Shown: positions 37,608-50,781, counted from the first letter of the stretch. The stretch is DNA of 64,000 nucleotides from Paragyromitra xinjiangensis (GCA_038503065.1 JBCAMK010000017.1:62001-126000); one strand, 5' to 3'. The notes: generated from the letters alone by a model not told the origin. Numbers and translations: made by a program.

Positions 37608-39476
37608 ATTTCTGATGTTTCACAACCTTCGCTCGAAATGCACGAACAGGAACAGAGTTAAATGAATCGGTCTGTTGCGGATCAGGAAGAATGATCCCTT
37701 CAGAAATGAACAGCCGATTCAAGTTCGTAACTTTATGGAAAGGTTACCCTAGAGGTTATTCTATCCAGTTCACCACAAGCTCTTCTGTCAAATAAGACTC
37801 TTGGCATAAACTTACCGTGCGAAACCGTGTGTAGTAACCGTTTTGTTGGTCCCAGGCGTGTTACGTAGTGAATGTGAGTAGCCGAGAATCTTCGGAAGCT
37901 TAAAGCCAAAACCTAGATGTAAGCTGTTTACCGTTTTCGCTTGCCAGGCCTATAAATGTCATACCTTAGGGTGTGTCCTAAAATTCCAACTCGAGATGAT
38001 AAGATGTTGCTGTAGTACGGTGTAAATACAACACCAGGCGGCGTGCAACAAGGCCAGGGGTAATGACTTTCTAGAGTGACGTAGAGTCTAGATGTGGAGA
38101 TGGAGAATAAAGGAACAGAGATGATGTAGGAGAGAGGATATGGCCGTGGGCTTGACGAGGCGGCAAACTAAAAAGTTGTGAATTAGACCACTGGCCTTAA
38201 GCCTCCCCATCAGCCTCATTGCCAACAAATTTCTCAACAGAATTAAAACCAGATCGTTAAAAACACTAACCGAGTATTGGGCCGAAATTACAACGCGAAT
38301 CATTCCCCATGAGTGTCTGCAGAAGACTCTCGTCAACTAATCTAACACAAGGTAAAGTTCCCCACGCGAACACGTGTGCGGGGCACTAGGTAGGCCTAAT
38401 TATCAAGGCTACGTTCCAGCGCACGTCCAAACAATCGGCGCCAAGCCTATATTTGGTACAAAGATGGTAAGGCATCCCACGGTTACCTAGCTGCCAGGAC
38501 CCTTCTGAGACTTTGTGAACCATGCAGTTTATAGATTGGGTAACTTCCCAATCGGCCTTCACGCCGAATACAGAGTTTTAAAAGCGTGGCCTACCCATGT
38601 GCTATCTCTCCGATTTTGGGCTATGTTGCATAACCGAGTGATATTATGTGATACGGCCATAGTCTTGCTCTTAGGATCCTGGCAACATAACCTGTCATAC
38701 GCAATAGAGTGAATCCCATAGGTTATTGATCGTATTTAAAAGATACACTAAAATATCTAGATGAATAAATGTACGTAAACCAGCACCTAACCTTACACAA
38801 TAACTCCGAAGAAATATGTTGGGCACAAGACAGTAGGAGGGCAACGGAAAAATATCCTTTTTCGTTCAATACTCTCAACTACTAATGATATGTGGTGCTA
38901 GGTAGCTGAGGGGGTTCTGGAAGCCGAAAAGGATTCCTAGGGCCCTCGTGTATCTCGGTAAGTTCATCGCTCACTCCGTACCCGTCTCGATCTAATAAAA
39001 TAGACACCGCATCATGCACGTAATTCAACGAAGAAAATCTGGTTATTCCTGCATCGTTAAGTAATAAGTCGCACCAATATTTTATAGTCGTTAGCCACAG
39101 CCTAACTGTAATAATGACTATCTTTCCACCTGATAAACACGCACTGGCATCTATCCTGCAGTAGCCCATTGCTCTATCACTCATGACCTTGTCAAACACA
39201 CCAATGAGATATGAGTTTATCCCAGAGCTTTTAAGGATGTTAACTTTGAAGTGTTCTACCCCTTCAGCCGGATCTTCCAACAAAAGCAATCAGAAAGTGC
39301 AGTTATTAATTGGCCAAGAACTATTTCTCCTCTAAGCCTACTATAAAATTCCCAAAAAAAGCAATTTTATTTAAACCAAACATTCGCATCATCCCCCACC
39401 GACCACAAACACCACCTAATGTATCCAAAGAGAACAAAAGAAACAGGCCCAGAGCTTAGACTAACAACCACCAACT
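37608..39476. other. Gene-poor spacer
   Basis: A 135-codon minus-strand frame at 38882-39289 (contains YGVSDELTEIHEGPRNPFRL) has no ATG context or exons that I can extend and stays unclassified. Otherwise short frames only. Confidence 0.35.
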
Positions 39477-40412
39477 TTATCCCATAATCTCAGCCATCCT
39501 ATACCGCTTCTGAGTGAAATGCCACGTAACATATCCTTTAATACAATCATCATATACCTTCGCCAGCTCCTCCCCTCCCGACCCAAGTACCTCCAAAGAG
39601 TTTGAATTCGCCTGCACCACATCTTCGCTGATCCGATTCAGTGCTTCTACAGCAGTACAAGAAAACGTCCGTGCATACGATTGAATAAACGTATTCTCCT
39701 CATCTCCAACCACAGACTCTTTATAAAAACTCAGCACGTCATTAGTGAGATCAATCACGTCTATCATATCCGGTATCGCCGTAATATATTTCGCCAACCA
39801 GATCTTTTCCGGGAAAAGCTCTTCCGGGAATAATACATGCGCATAAGCTTCACTAATCCCCGTCTTTTTTCGTATGAACCGTGGGAAAAGCTTCGAGCGT
39901 GCAGGTGGGAATCCATGTGGGAACATCGCCTCCAGTTTACACCCGGTAATGAAGTCCAGCCCCGCCTTGATGATACAAGAAGCGCCATAAGACCCATAGT
40001 ACTTCGGTGTCTCAACACATAGGTAGCGACAGAATTGGGCTAAAACTGGATGCTCGTGTTGTTCGTTTAGCGGGAGACTGCTTTGGAACCCTGCGAATCC
40101 CGGGAGTGCCGAAATATCATCGATGTAAGTTGCAATAGTAGTGAAAGCGGCTACGAAGGTCCTGATCGGTAATGGGAGATGACGATATGCTAAGTCTCCA
40201 AATGCACAGAGAACAGGTGCTAGTCTGAGGAGTGGCTCTAGATGGTCCTGGGTGAGGTTCCAACTGCAGATTGTCTCGCGGACATGGAATTCGAGGGATC
40301 CAGTAGCGACGTCAGGGATTCGGAGGTGGAGATCATATCCCAGGTTTGCGACAAAATCTTGAATGATTGATTTTGAGAAACTTGGCCCTCGCTCGATATC
40401 CTCACCCGTCAT
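39477..40412 (-). CDS. Tri5-family sesquiterpene synthase-like protein
   Basis: A 311-aa frame from the ATG at 40412 to TAA at 39477. The class I terpene-cyclase metal sites are TYIDDIS near residue 95 (weaker than the usual DDxxD/E) and NDVLSFYKE near residue 225, a perfect NSE/DTE-type motif. The C-terminus KGYVTWHFTQKRYRMAEI closely follows the trichodiene-synthase ending. The protein probably cyclises farnesyl diphosphate to a sesquiterpene. The family is about 370-390 aa, so 60-80 N-terminal residues may lie upstream: a frame at 40653-40402 (ends LRFPGKELPTTFIDNDG) overlaps the start, but I found no splice pair that joins it in phase. No P450, transporter or regulator gene is adjacent, so this is not an obvious biosynthetic cluster. 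Confidence 0.78.
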   Translation of the reverse strand: MTGEDIERGPSFSKSIIQDFVANLGYDLHLRIPDVATGSLEFHVRETICSWNLTQDHLEPLLRLAPVLCAFGDLAYRHLPLPIRTFVAAFTTIATYIDDISALPGFAGFQSSLPLNEQHEHPVLAQFCRYLCVETPKYYGSYGASCIIKAGLDFITGCKLEAMFPHGFPPARSKLFPRFIRKKTGISEAYAHVLFPEELFPEKIWLAKYITAIPDMIDVIDLTNDVLSFYKESVVGDEENTFIQSYARTFSCTAVEALNRISEDVVQANSNSLEVLGSGGEELAKVYDDCIKGYVTWHFTQKRYRMAEIMG

Positions 40413-43400
40413 TGTCGATAAAAGTCGTAGGTAGTTCTTTACCAGGAAATCTCAACCTCTGAACTGCACTAAAGAATTGGGAGATTTGCTGGGTGGCTAT
40501 TGAAGAGCGAGAACCTTCAGATATAGAGGCACTAGTGTGTACTGAAATAGTTTTTAGTAGAGAGTAAAGACCATATAGAAGGAGAAAACCCTCTCCATAT
40601 ATACTCCCAACGACAGAAAGCTCCACACCACAGCTCCCTACTAATCGAGACATATTCCACTTATCTCCCTTCGGTATACCACTAACGGATGTGGCTGAGT
40701 ACTAGTAACCGACAAAAACGTCAGCCTTGATTCCATTGCAGTTCTCTGGTAATCGCTTTCCCGCCTTTCCAAATGACCTTGCATATGTTCCAATCGATGT
40801 GATTTTTTTCGATCTCTAGCCAAAACTAGCCCTCTCCATTACGTCCCCACCTAAAATGATCTCAAAAGGGTTCTAGAAATGTTACCAGAGATAAGCAGAA
40901 AGAAAGCTGACGATGTTGACCGAGTGCTACTTTGTGACATAGTCAGCCACATACACGGGATTAGGGTTACACCCCTCGCACAAGAACCTACACCGACTTA
41001 CAGAATAAGACACCACACTCCAAGTTCACACTCACATATCAGCTCGTGGGATGAAATCTTTTGGAATTACATGTCTATCGCCAGAGCCTGAGAATCGCCG
41101 AGACACAAATGAAACATGTAAATCTTGTGCATCTGCGCACTGCGACTAAACGAATCCGGGCGGAGAAATCGAAAGCCGCTCTTCCGGTTCATCGCAACTA
41201 TTTGAGCCTCCAAAACTGTTCCACTGGGTCCGTCTCTTGTTCGTTACTCTTTTAGGTAAACGGTGTAGGATTAGTTATCTCAATCCGGAGAGATCCGTTG
41301 AAAGTAGGCACGAGGCCAGTTCCCTCTTCAAGACTGGAATCTGCTGCAGACAGAAGAAACGCATCAGCTTTATTTACTAGGTTATGATCAACCCATCTTA
41401 AGTCTTGGACTTACCTATTTAAGTAAAATCAGCAAGTGCAATGTTAAAAAGGAATATTTCCAGTAGCAATGCACGCAGAATATAATTGATTACCCAGGAG
41501 GGATGCATTTAGCCGGCTCAGCACAGCCTATCAATGCGCAGTAGTATCGAGATAGCTCGGTAACCCAAACAACAGGAACCAGCAGCCACAGAACTCGTTA
41601 GCTCTGTGATACAAAATGGACGGTAGGAAATACTGCATAATATTTGTACGAGAGGTATAAGTATCCAGTTAAATTCCAGGTGTCTCAACGATACACCTGC
41701 TGAATACGACTGCATAGGGCGGTGTAAGAAAGTTTCGGCAAAGGAACTGAATCTGTTCAATAAATTGCAATCGCCTGTGCTCTAGACATCTCCCCAAGAA
41801 GGGTCCTTCTTCCCTGAAAAACGACACCTGATGTTTCTCTCCGAGACATATGACATCTGGTACGATATGTCTCCAACTTTTAGGAGTATTAGTTGGAAAC
41901 TTTTTTCCTGTACGTGCAGTGGGGGTGCAAATGCAAATGTTTCACTCTATAAACCGCTTATCCATCAAACTTAGTGTTCCTATCCTCCGCAATGAGTCAT
42001 AAGTAATAAAACGCCCACAAAATCAAGGTTGAAGCTAAATACGCGCCGAAAGCAATCCTGCTTCACTAGTAGAGAGGAAACGCGTGTCTACAGGTTCCAA
42101 AAACCCCTCATTGCCATAAGTCTAGGAAGGACGACCGAGCCGTTATGATGCTGTGGGTATCTAAGATCTCTAGGAAACCGTTACCTACATCCCTTAATGG
42201 GTTAAGGTCGAGCCCCTACCAAGGTTACTCATTCGACTCGTAGACCATCACACCTTCTACCCCCCAATAACCTCTTCTCATAGTTAAGCGTTCGGAGTTA
42301 GGTGCTAGAATTCTCTGATATTCTTTCACAAGGAACGAATTTACATCGACAAGTCCAACTAATAGCAATGGGGCTGTTGTCCGAGACACCTGATTTTGCC
42401 AAGACCTCGAAGGCTCTGCAGGACATAGACATAATGCCATTACCCCACAAAGTCCATATTATAGTGCAATATAGCCTCATAGCTATGAAGAATTACAGTT
42501 GGCTCATAGGTAGAATTTTCTGCACATTCAATCCTAGCGTTTTACTGGATTGAAACTAAGCAGGTCGGATCTACATGATAATTATCTTAACTAGTTTAGT
42601 AAACATCGAGGCTCAATGGCAACCATCAAATAGATCCAACTACCTTAGTCGGCGTTAACGTACTTTACATGCAGTTCGCCCCATCCTGCAGCTCAGACCT
42701 TTTTTATAACAAATACAATGCAGAGCCATTTGTATCTACCTACCTAATTAAATCACATATGTAGTGAACATATACGCATAGTTGCTAGACCTTTGTCAAA
42801 ACAAAACCACTGATAGACTTTCTGCGCAGTCCAGGTCGGACTTCTTTCCTATGCTGCAGGAAACGTTTTCCTCAACCGGCGATCGCATCATTGATGGCGT
42901 CGCTTGCCCTTTCACCTTTTTCCTAACTAGCACCATAATGCCTGAAAACGCCCTTTGGTGGCAAAACTTTTTATTCGCCCTACGCTTCACAACTTGGTTG
43001 GTTAAACCCGTGCCTCTGTTTCCAGGCAACTGCGTCAGGGCACATGTATTGATCTCGATAGGGATCTAAGTACACAGAATGAGCACTCCTCGATGCGACC
43101 ACGCGGTTCCAAATGACGTCAACTCCATACGCCTCAGACACCTTTCTGCTGGTCAACTAATCAATCTAGAAACGCCTGCCGTCGCCAAAACGGGTAAAAG
43201 CTCCCGCACCAAGAAACACGGGCACAGAAAAACAAAGTATCCGCCGCCACTCGCGCCTTCCCGATAGCAGCAGGGTGTATCCTGCAGGAAGGCTGTTATC
43301 ACCAAACTAGTGGGGTTAAGATGCTGGAATTAATCCCTTTCTATGCTAACGGTTCCTATTCCTACCATTCCGAGTTATGTAGCACAAGCACTCAAATGCA

Positions 43401-43582
43401 GGAAAGATCTACTCATTAATTTTTTACTCCAGCATATCTGAAGTATATGCTACAATTAAACTAAAGAAAACAAGACAACGCAAAAGCATTAAACCGACAA
43501 GACTCTAAAACGCCAGCCAGTGCTTCATTATTAATCCCTTTCCCCAACACCAACACCTGACGCTTTTTAAACATACGAACCT
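40413..43582. other. Three-kilobase gene-free region
   Basis: Includes the terpene synthase 5' flank (possible missing first exon up to 40653). No gene, tRNA or long repeat is visible in the rest. Confidence 0.4.
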
Positions 43583-46033
43583 CTACTTTCCGACACCATT
43601 ACCGCTACCATTGCTAAACCCCGTAGTAGAATACACAACCTCCCCTTTCGAAAGATCTGAGAGATCAACGAAACCACGTTTTGGAATGTCGAGCGAGATC
43701 GTCCTCCTTGTGTAGCTCGCTGGACTTGCAGATCGACCGTTTGCGCCTCTATCGGGTGAGCGCTCGGAAGGTTTTCGTCGCAGCATTTTTACGAACGGCG
43801 ATGAGGGACGTTCGCGCTCGACACTACACATCCAAAATTAGTATCGTCTAGAAGCGCTAGCGAGCGGTACTTTGGGGGAAGGGGTAAGTAGCCTACATTG
43901 GGTTGTTTCCTGAAGTAATATAGAGCAACAAATACTTCAGATTAGGCAGAGTATTTCTCAAATCCATAACCCACAGCGATTGCAACCCCATCAACTGTCA
44001 CCAAACACCCATCAGCAATGATCCCGATCCCTCAATTTTCAGAATGTTCCATACCTGTTCGATATCCTTATTAAGTAGAAAAATACCATATTCGAACCGA
44101 AAGTAAATAGAACCTTTCATCCATAGCGGGAAAGTCCTCGCACCCGTAATGACGCTTATGGGATCACGAATGAATGAATTGCTACCCACTGGTTGTACGG
44201 GGTATCGCAGATATGTGCCCAGGTAGAAACTTAGTAGGTATACCAGGTGTGCTGTATATCCCAACGCCGCCGAGATAGTCTCGTCATCATGATCTTCGTG
44301 ATTTTTGTTCGGAAGGTAAAGACCTCTGATGGTAAACCCTAAAGACTGATCCGGGACTGGTTCTACTGGATAAATCTTTTGCAAGTCTTCAACAATCCTC
44401 CTTTTCTGCCCTTCCATCCCTTTTTTAGTTTCCTCCAGATCCGTCCTACATCTCTCCAACTTGACAGTAGCCTCGTCCAGATATTTTTCGCCAGTCTTTT
44501 GCGCCTCCCTGCCAAGGGCCATCGCTTCTTTTCTAGACTCCAAGCTCACTTTCAAGTTTTCTCGGTGCCTTATTGACGATTCCAAGCGTTTCCTCTCAGC
44601 TGCTAGTGCTTTCCGCACTGCATTCCGGCGTTCGGTTGCCTGCGCAATTTGTTTCATGGCTGACAACCCGGCCGACTCCCGCTCAAGAACAGCGTCTATT
44701 TGGGAGGAAACTTTAGCGGCAGTATGCTCCGCGTCTTGGATACAGTCTTCTAGGTTACTGAGCTTCATTAGGGAGTCATAGGATGATGTAGGCTGAGAAA
44801 ATGAAAGATGTTAGCGAGTTCATGGACGCTAATTTGCCCGAGCTGTTTAGAAAATCGCCATTGAATACACACAATTATATTATCAGTCGAATAATTCAGA
44901 GATGAAACCGAATTGGACATGGCGTGGTCCCCTAATCTAAGTTCCTTTGGCAGCGGCATTGGCAAATCCGTGATTATAGTGTAAATACCATCCGATAAGA
45001 AAAATATAATACAATTCGAAGGGAATGGATGCCGAAAATTTTCCAGCTGCCACAAATATCATCAGCCTTCCTTCTCTATTTAAAGCCAGGAACCAAAGGA
45101 GTAGTATTAGTCACAAACACTTTTACCAATAAATCGTAGCGAAGCCAATCCAACGTCGAGCTCCACCAGAAGCTCAAAGTGATCACAGGTGTTGGCCCAT
45201 ATTTTAACAATTACTCGGTCAGCCCTTGAGACCTTTGGCCTACAACCTGAAAGGTCAGAGGATTGAAAATTCGGATTCTGCAGGCAAAATTCATGTCAGC
45301 TTTCCCCACCCCTTCTCCTTTCTCCTCGATACACTGGAAAACAGTTACATACCATTGACTTGTGAACGACCTCGCTGATATAAATTGGTTCATCTGTTTT
45401 TCCCTCCTCGTGTAGATAAGGGTTTCAACTCAGCGTTTCATTTTCCATGAATATGACCCCCGAAAACCAAAACGAGCAGAATAGTGCCCACCTCCAAGCT
45501 CCGGAACATGTAATGTAAAAAACACGTCCGCCATCCTCCCTGCTGCAACATCCTCCAACCTCTTCTGCCTCAGTATCGGATTTTCCATACCAACTGGATT
45601 CCCTCGTGTGCTCCGTCGCCTAGGTTTTGGCGGTCTCTCAAGAGCTTCTGCTAGTAGATCACTCGATGACTTAGAATGAGCCAACCCAGCTGCACCTGCA
45701 GCACTACTCTCCCCTTCCGACTCCCCACCCCCTTTTACTGCCTCTGCTTTTAGAGAAAGAGCTTTGCTTGGTGATTTCCAAGCTGCTGCTAACGAGTCAT
45801 CATCAGTTGATTTTCCGCGGGGTCGCGAAGCAGCCTTCTGCGTCGTTAAGTTCCTCAACGCAATTCCATTCAAGTGGCGCAATTTTCGGCCCTTTACAAA
45901 GCCTACGTTAATATTTCTGCGCGCGATTAAATCCAGGGAGCAGGAGGTATCGTACAGTAGCTAGAAGTAGGGGCCTTTCTCTTCTTGTTGTCTCTGGGAC
46001 TGAGCTGAACGGATCTAGTTGGTCGGTGTCCAT
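43583..46033 (-). CDS. VPS38: UVRAG/VPS38-like subunit of the PI3-kinase complex II
   Basis: Eight exons (46033-45956, 45891-45492, 45393-45353, 45277-45119, 45046-44873, 44792-44055, 43994-43897, 43823-43583) give 642 aa. N-terminus: RKLRHLNGIALRNL followed by a Ser/Arg-rich stretch, then a C2-like part (MADVFFTLHVPELG, EPIYISEVVHKSMNPNF, VIVKIWAN, HFELLVELD). A long coiled coil (MKLSNLEDCIQDAEHTAAKV to MEGQKRRIVEDLQKIYP) follows, then the BARA-like part FTIRGLYLP, TAHLVYLLSFYLGTYLRYP, FRFEYGIFLLNKDIEQ and DLRNTLPNLKYLLLYI. This subunit sorts VPS34/VPS15/VPS30 to endosomes for vacuolar trafficking. The last exon (VERERPSSPFVKMLRRKPSE) is an additional low-complexity tail; its acceptor GTGTAG is supported by a preceding ACTAAT. 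Confidence 0.88.
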
Positions 46034-46588
46034 GGTGAAAGAAGCAACGACACCGACACCGTCGCTGCTTGATGGCATCACTGCTAATACTGACAGCGGT
46101 GGGAGATATGGGTTCGAGGTTCGTGTATTCGTAATCCAGCGTACAAGATTCGAGAGATGTTTGGATGCAGTGCAAATAAGGTTGCATGACGCTGGTGTCA
46201 TCCTTGGCGAGCCACGAGCACAGGGATATTAACATGACTAAGCCAGTGATGTAATCCTTCACAGAAGGTCACTCGGCGCTCTACCTCATTCTGGACTATG
46301 CGCCGTTCTCGTGTTTCTATACGCACTCGGAAGGGACATCAGATTCATTAAAAACACCTCACCTTACTCACTCATAAACGATATATACACGTACCAAACT
46401 TAATCTAACTGCAAACTGCTCAGATGACATTATCTAGATCTAGGTCTAGTATTGTTGGAGAAGCTTCCTAATACAAGGTAGTTTCGGGGATGGAGATAAG
46501 TAAGACAGGCACCCGAGCACACGGGCACCTGAGGGCTATTATTCGAGTATAAGCAGGAGCGCTCTGCCAAACTCCAGAGAATAAGCAA
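46034..46588. other. Spacer and pseudogene 3' flank
   Basis: Upstream flank of the UVRAG-like gene; an earlier in-frame ATG at 46078 would add 15 residues. No other feature seen. Confidence 0.4.
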
Positions 46589-47581
46589 TCACTCTCTTCT
46601 GAGCCGCCAGCATTCTAATGAACGTTTCCTTCCGCAAATCTGCCGACCACGTCGTGCCCCATTCTTTAACAGAATGTCCACTATACAATCATCTCTAGCT
46701 TTAAGCGCTATATCCAATGGCAACTCGCGAGTATCGTTTGTGGGAATATTAATAAGCTCCTTAGCTCCCCTTGCAAGCACAACTTGATGATCGACAAAGA
46801 TCCACGCGTTACGGCAAAGTGAAGCACCGTGCAACCTCCATCTCCTCGGGCATCAATATCAGCCCCACTATCCAGTAGTAGGTTAATTACATTTATACTT
46901 GCCGGCCTATGCATTATTGCTAGAAAAAGTGGAATGGATGAATTCGTTCCGCTTTGCCCCACGGGAATGTGCAACAGCACCCTTCCGAAGATATAACCTA
47001 ATGAGTCGCTCATAATTCTGGGTTCCGAGCGCAAGATGGAACGGGTGGTGAAAATCGGAATCCATGACTTCGAGGTTAGCTCCTTTGCCAATCAGTATAG
47101 CGGCATTGGCCTCGATTGCGTAATGTAACGGAGTGCGATTATCAAGGTCCAAGGCTTCGATATCAGCCCCATTCTCTAAAAGTAGATTGAGAAATTTGCA
47201 GCTGTCATCTTCTCTGGCTGCATAGTGAAGTGATGTTTCTAAAAAAATTCCGCCCCTGGCGTTCACATCAACCCCATTTCCCAATAGGAAGTAGGCGAGT
47301 GGGTAATTCTTTGATATTACTGCCCAAATGAGTAGCGGAAAGTCGCCACCGCGCCAACTGCTACGGAAGCCACCAAGTGGAAACAGAGTTTTCTGCTCTA
47401 GCGCATGTTTATGAAGCTCTCGGGTTAGAAGCTCGTAAAAACGACGGCTAGCCTGGAGGAGAGGACAGAGACTTCGTGGAGTAAGATATTTGGCTATTTC
47501 GATCAATATTTCATTTGGAAGATTCTCGAGCAGACTTGACTTCCGAGATTTGCCGAAGAACGTGAGGAGCCAGCTGAGCAT
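46589..47581 (-). pseudogene. F-box/ankyrin protein, broken by two frameshifts
   Basis: Starts MLSWLLTFFGKSRKSSLLEN at 47581. An F-box follows (LENLPNEILIEIAKYL, SLCPLLQASRRFYEL), then ankyrin units (DFPLLIWAVISKNYPLAYFL, RTPLHYAIEANAAILIGKGA, and others). The main frame stops at 46907. Near 46965 the text shifts to a second frame (IPVGQSGTNSSIPLFLAIMH, NVINLLLDSGADIDARGDGG). Near 46765 it moves to a third (ARGAKELINIPTNDTRELPL, VDILLKNGARRG) that ends at 46589. Neither shift can be an intron, as homologous text is continuous. The product, if intact, would be a substrate receptor for SCF ubiquitin ligases. Two lesions point to a pseudogene. Confidence 0.7.
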
Positions 47582-49311
47582 GATCCAAAAGCTTTTTGGC
47601 CCATGTTAGCAAGCCAAGCCCATAGAGATTTCGGAGGTAATCATCATATTTACGTTTGATAATGTGCACTGCAGCTAAAATCGGGAAGATAACTGAGCCG
47701 TGAGAGCTTGACTAAACTCTTATTTAAAGCGAACGAATGTAGATGGCGGAACTATCTATGAAGGTCGATCCGAGGGGTTGTGTGGTACTCGAAGTCAGTA
47801 ACTATATAGCCGCGGGACGCCGAATACATACCCAGCCATAGTATACTCTGTACCTCAGACGACCATTCTATGTGCAGCCGTATCCAACAAGTTGCCCCCG
47901 TCTTCGGGTGTCGTAATATAATGAAGTGTTACGAACCCGACCCCACCACATTTTCCACAACTTACCTCAATCACGCTAGTACGATATGTATCATTACTAC
48001 TTCAAGCAACAATGGTGAAACCACTGCCAAGCTACATCGTATATTCTTATTCACAAGGTCCTCTGACCTTCCTTCGTTTGCTGGAAGTGGGGTGTTTCAG
48101 TCAGCTTTCGGGAAGCAAGCTATGATACTTTCTCTCCAGTAGTCGATGTGTTCGGTCATAGAATGATGAGAATGAGCCATCCCGTTCGCTCTGGCATATC
48201 CAAGCATCATATCGCCTGGTTAGTACTGCAGTGGGTGACCATGTGGGAATCCCAGGTACTGAACGCCTTTTTTTTGCTATGTGGTAAGATGGATAGCAGG
48301 CGGAGATTTCAAGATACTTGCCAGAGGCTTCCCATGTGTTATCACGTGAGTGTTGGTACGGGGAAAGGTATATTAGTTTATGCAAAGCTCACCATATTTT
48401 GGCCTCTCTCTCTCGTTCCTGTGATGTGCGTGTATTACTTAGAATCAATTACATTACATAATTTTCTTAACTGGGAACGTAGTTCAGCCTAGAATCTGCT
48501 CTTTCCCCCATTATATACGTATAGATTAAGTAATCGATGTTTTCATAGTTCATTGCTGAATGATTTACATGAGCGCCTATCATTACACCATGATACCTCA
48601 AAAACCCGCAGCAACTCGTTGGAGGTAAACTGTACGGGTATCGATAAGTACCACATACACGACGAGCCTCGCGTGACATTTGCTACAAGAATAAATTTCC
48701 GCCCTAGGATTTCCATAATGCTACGCTCACATACTCGAGCGTAGAGATGGGACATCAGGATCTCTTGTTCTGTGGGGTCACCATAGAAAAATCGTGAGAC
48801 CTATCCCATCTCCATATGCCTGGCCCGAGTAGTTAAAACCCCGCGGGAACCTCCTCTAGCAGTAGGAGGTAAAGTTGGTGATGGGATAGATCTCTAGGCT
48901 CATCCCCACCCCCTACCGTCTATGCTAGGCACGAGACTGGCAGATCTTGCCCACGACTAACTCAATTCCACTAAATCTTAACATACCCAGTTCAAAACCG
49001 CATACTCATCTTTGCATGTGTGCCCCAAACTTTTTTCTGACGGTAGTTGGGGTTGTAGCAACTTCTAAAGGATTTCAGGACTCAAGCTACATGGTGGTTT
49101 AGGAGCCTAAGATGAGGTGGCACAAATCCTACTCTCTAGCAAGCAGCAGCTTTGTAAAACACTTTTCACGATACAAAACCCAAGCCTTAGATGAAAAAGA
49201 TATTTTCTTAAACCATCCACTTTTCCAGTACGAACGCCTCACAACGCCATAAAAGCATATATATACCACCCTTCCACCCTCCCATTCCCCCCAAACCAGA
49301 ACCCCCCAAAC
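47582..49311. other. Spacer with a hairpin-rich segment
   Basis: No gene is supported. Segment 48737-48900 holds GATGGGA and TCCCATC motifs in alternating orientation and a stem ACCTCCT/AGGAGGT at about 48849-48871. Confidence 0.35.
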
Positions 49312-49834
49312 CTACTCCAACACCGCCGAACTCTTAACCGCCTCAACCTCCCCCTCAATCTTCCCATTCAACACCGACCAATCATCCTACCATCATTAGC
49401 CCTGCCCACAACCCAAGAGAAAACCAAAACCTACCCTCCGATCCTTAACCACCTTCCCCCTCTTCACACTCTCCCCCCTCTTCCTCTCCAACTTCTCCAT
49501 AACCGCCTCCGCCTTCCCCATAGCCCTCTCCATCCGTTTTTTCTTCTGTCTACTCATCTCCTTCCCCTTCTTCTTCCCAACCCCGTTATCGCCGTGTGTG
49601 CTCCGTAACACAACATCATTCACCTTCTTCGACACCGCCTCCTTGTTCGTCAGGTTCGGATCGTCGGAGGCCCGTGGGAGCGTCGTGAGCGATTTATCGA
49701 GGTTGAGAGAAGGTGATGATTGTCGTCTTGCGGCGCGGGTGCGCGTGCTGGGTGCTGTTTGGTGTTAGTTATGGGGGGTTTTTTTTGTGAGGGGGAGAGG
49801 GACCTTTGGGTTTTGGTTTGGTGATTCTACCCAT
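49312..49834 (-). CDS. ALB1: 60S ribosome biogenesis protein Alb1-like
   Basis: Three exons (49834-49804, 49754-49435, 49386-49312) give 141 aa. The protein is very basic (MGRITKPKPKAPSTRTRAAR) with SPSLNLDKSLT and a Lys/Arg coiled region (MSRQKKKRMERAMGKAEAVM, EKLERKRGESVKRGKVVKDR), then DDWSVLNGKIEGEVEA. This is the layout of the fungal Alb1 family, which pairs with Arx1 on pre-60S particles during nuclear export. Exon 1 has ten codons, and phase closes at both introns. Sequence conservation in this family is low, so the call rests on size, charge layout and the RAARRQSSPSLN and WSVLN blocks. Confidence 0.7.
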
Positions 49835-50781
49835 TGTGTTTTGGACGGGAAATTTTTTGGTTGGTTGGTTGTGGGTGGATGAAAAAAAATTGGTGGGTAG
49901 GTATCAAAGTGCTGTTGTGTCAAGGTAGGGTAACTGCAGTGTCACATGGGTTTGGCAGGTGGGGTCTAACTTCCAAGGCTCAGATATCACGCAAACTTCC
50001 GGGCTCCGAAAGTAGGCATATCAAGTGTGGTGCTATGGGTTGTACAAGAATAGATAACGCTGATGCTATGGGAAAAACAAACATGCTATCGCGCATCATT
50101 AGCCGTCATTCAACTCAGAATCAAAACAAACATTAAAGCTGAATGGATATCTTTTCTTCCGAACTGCTTGACATGTAATGAAAACAAAAAGGCGCAGCAC
50201 AATCATGGTGACATTGTTCACATCGCTCCTTAAACAAATGAAAGGTAACACTGATCAAGATACAAGTCCAACCACTCCCTACCCCCAGCCCCAACCTCCA
50301 ACTTCCAATACCCCCCAACCCCATATCCCAACCTTAAACTCTCTCCGTCCGTTTTTGCCTGTGACCCCGACACCCAGATATCTCGTACACACAAATACAC
50401 ACTCCTAACCAGAACCCCTACAACCAAATGAAAGAAGCACAAAAAAACCAATACTAAAACAAGTGGTACAAAATGACTTTTCCCCAATGAGAAAACAGAG
50501 CTGAAACTCCATTCGTTTTTCCCACGTAGGATAGCCGAAGCTGCCAATGATGTCGAGAGAAAGATAAAACAATTAAGGGTGATTTAGTAGAATATTTTCG
50601 AGTCCTACTTTCGTTTGTAGATATGCGTGTGTTAGGTCCAGCAGAGATGAAAAACGAGCTAGAAGACGTAAAAGAGAGCTCTTTTCCCTATTGCTGTCGG
50701 ACGTGGTATTCCCTGGTAGTCGTAGTGGTGGTCGTGGTTTCCTCCGCCTTTCTCTTATCCTATTCCGAGAGAAAAGTTAGT
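49835..50781. other. Spacer between ALB1 and the Mpv17/PMP22 gene
   Basis: Short frames only; the right part is the 3' flank of the PMP22-like gene. No RNA gene seen. Confidence 0.4.
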
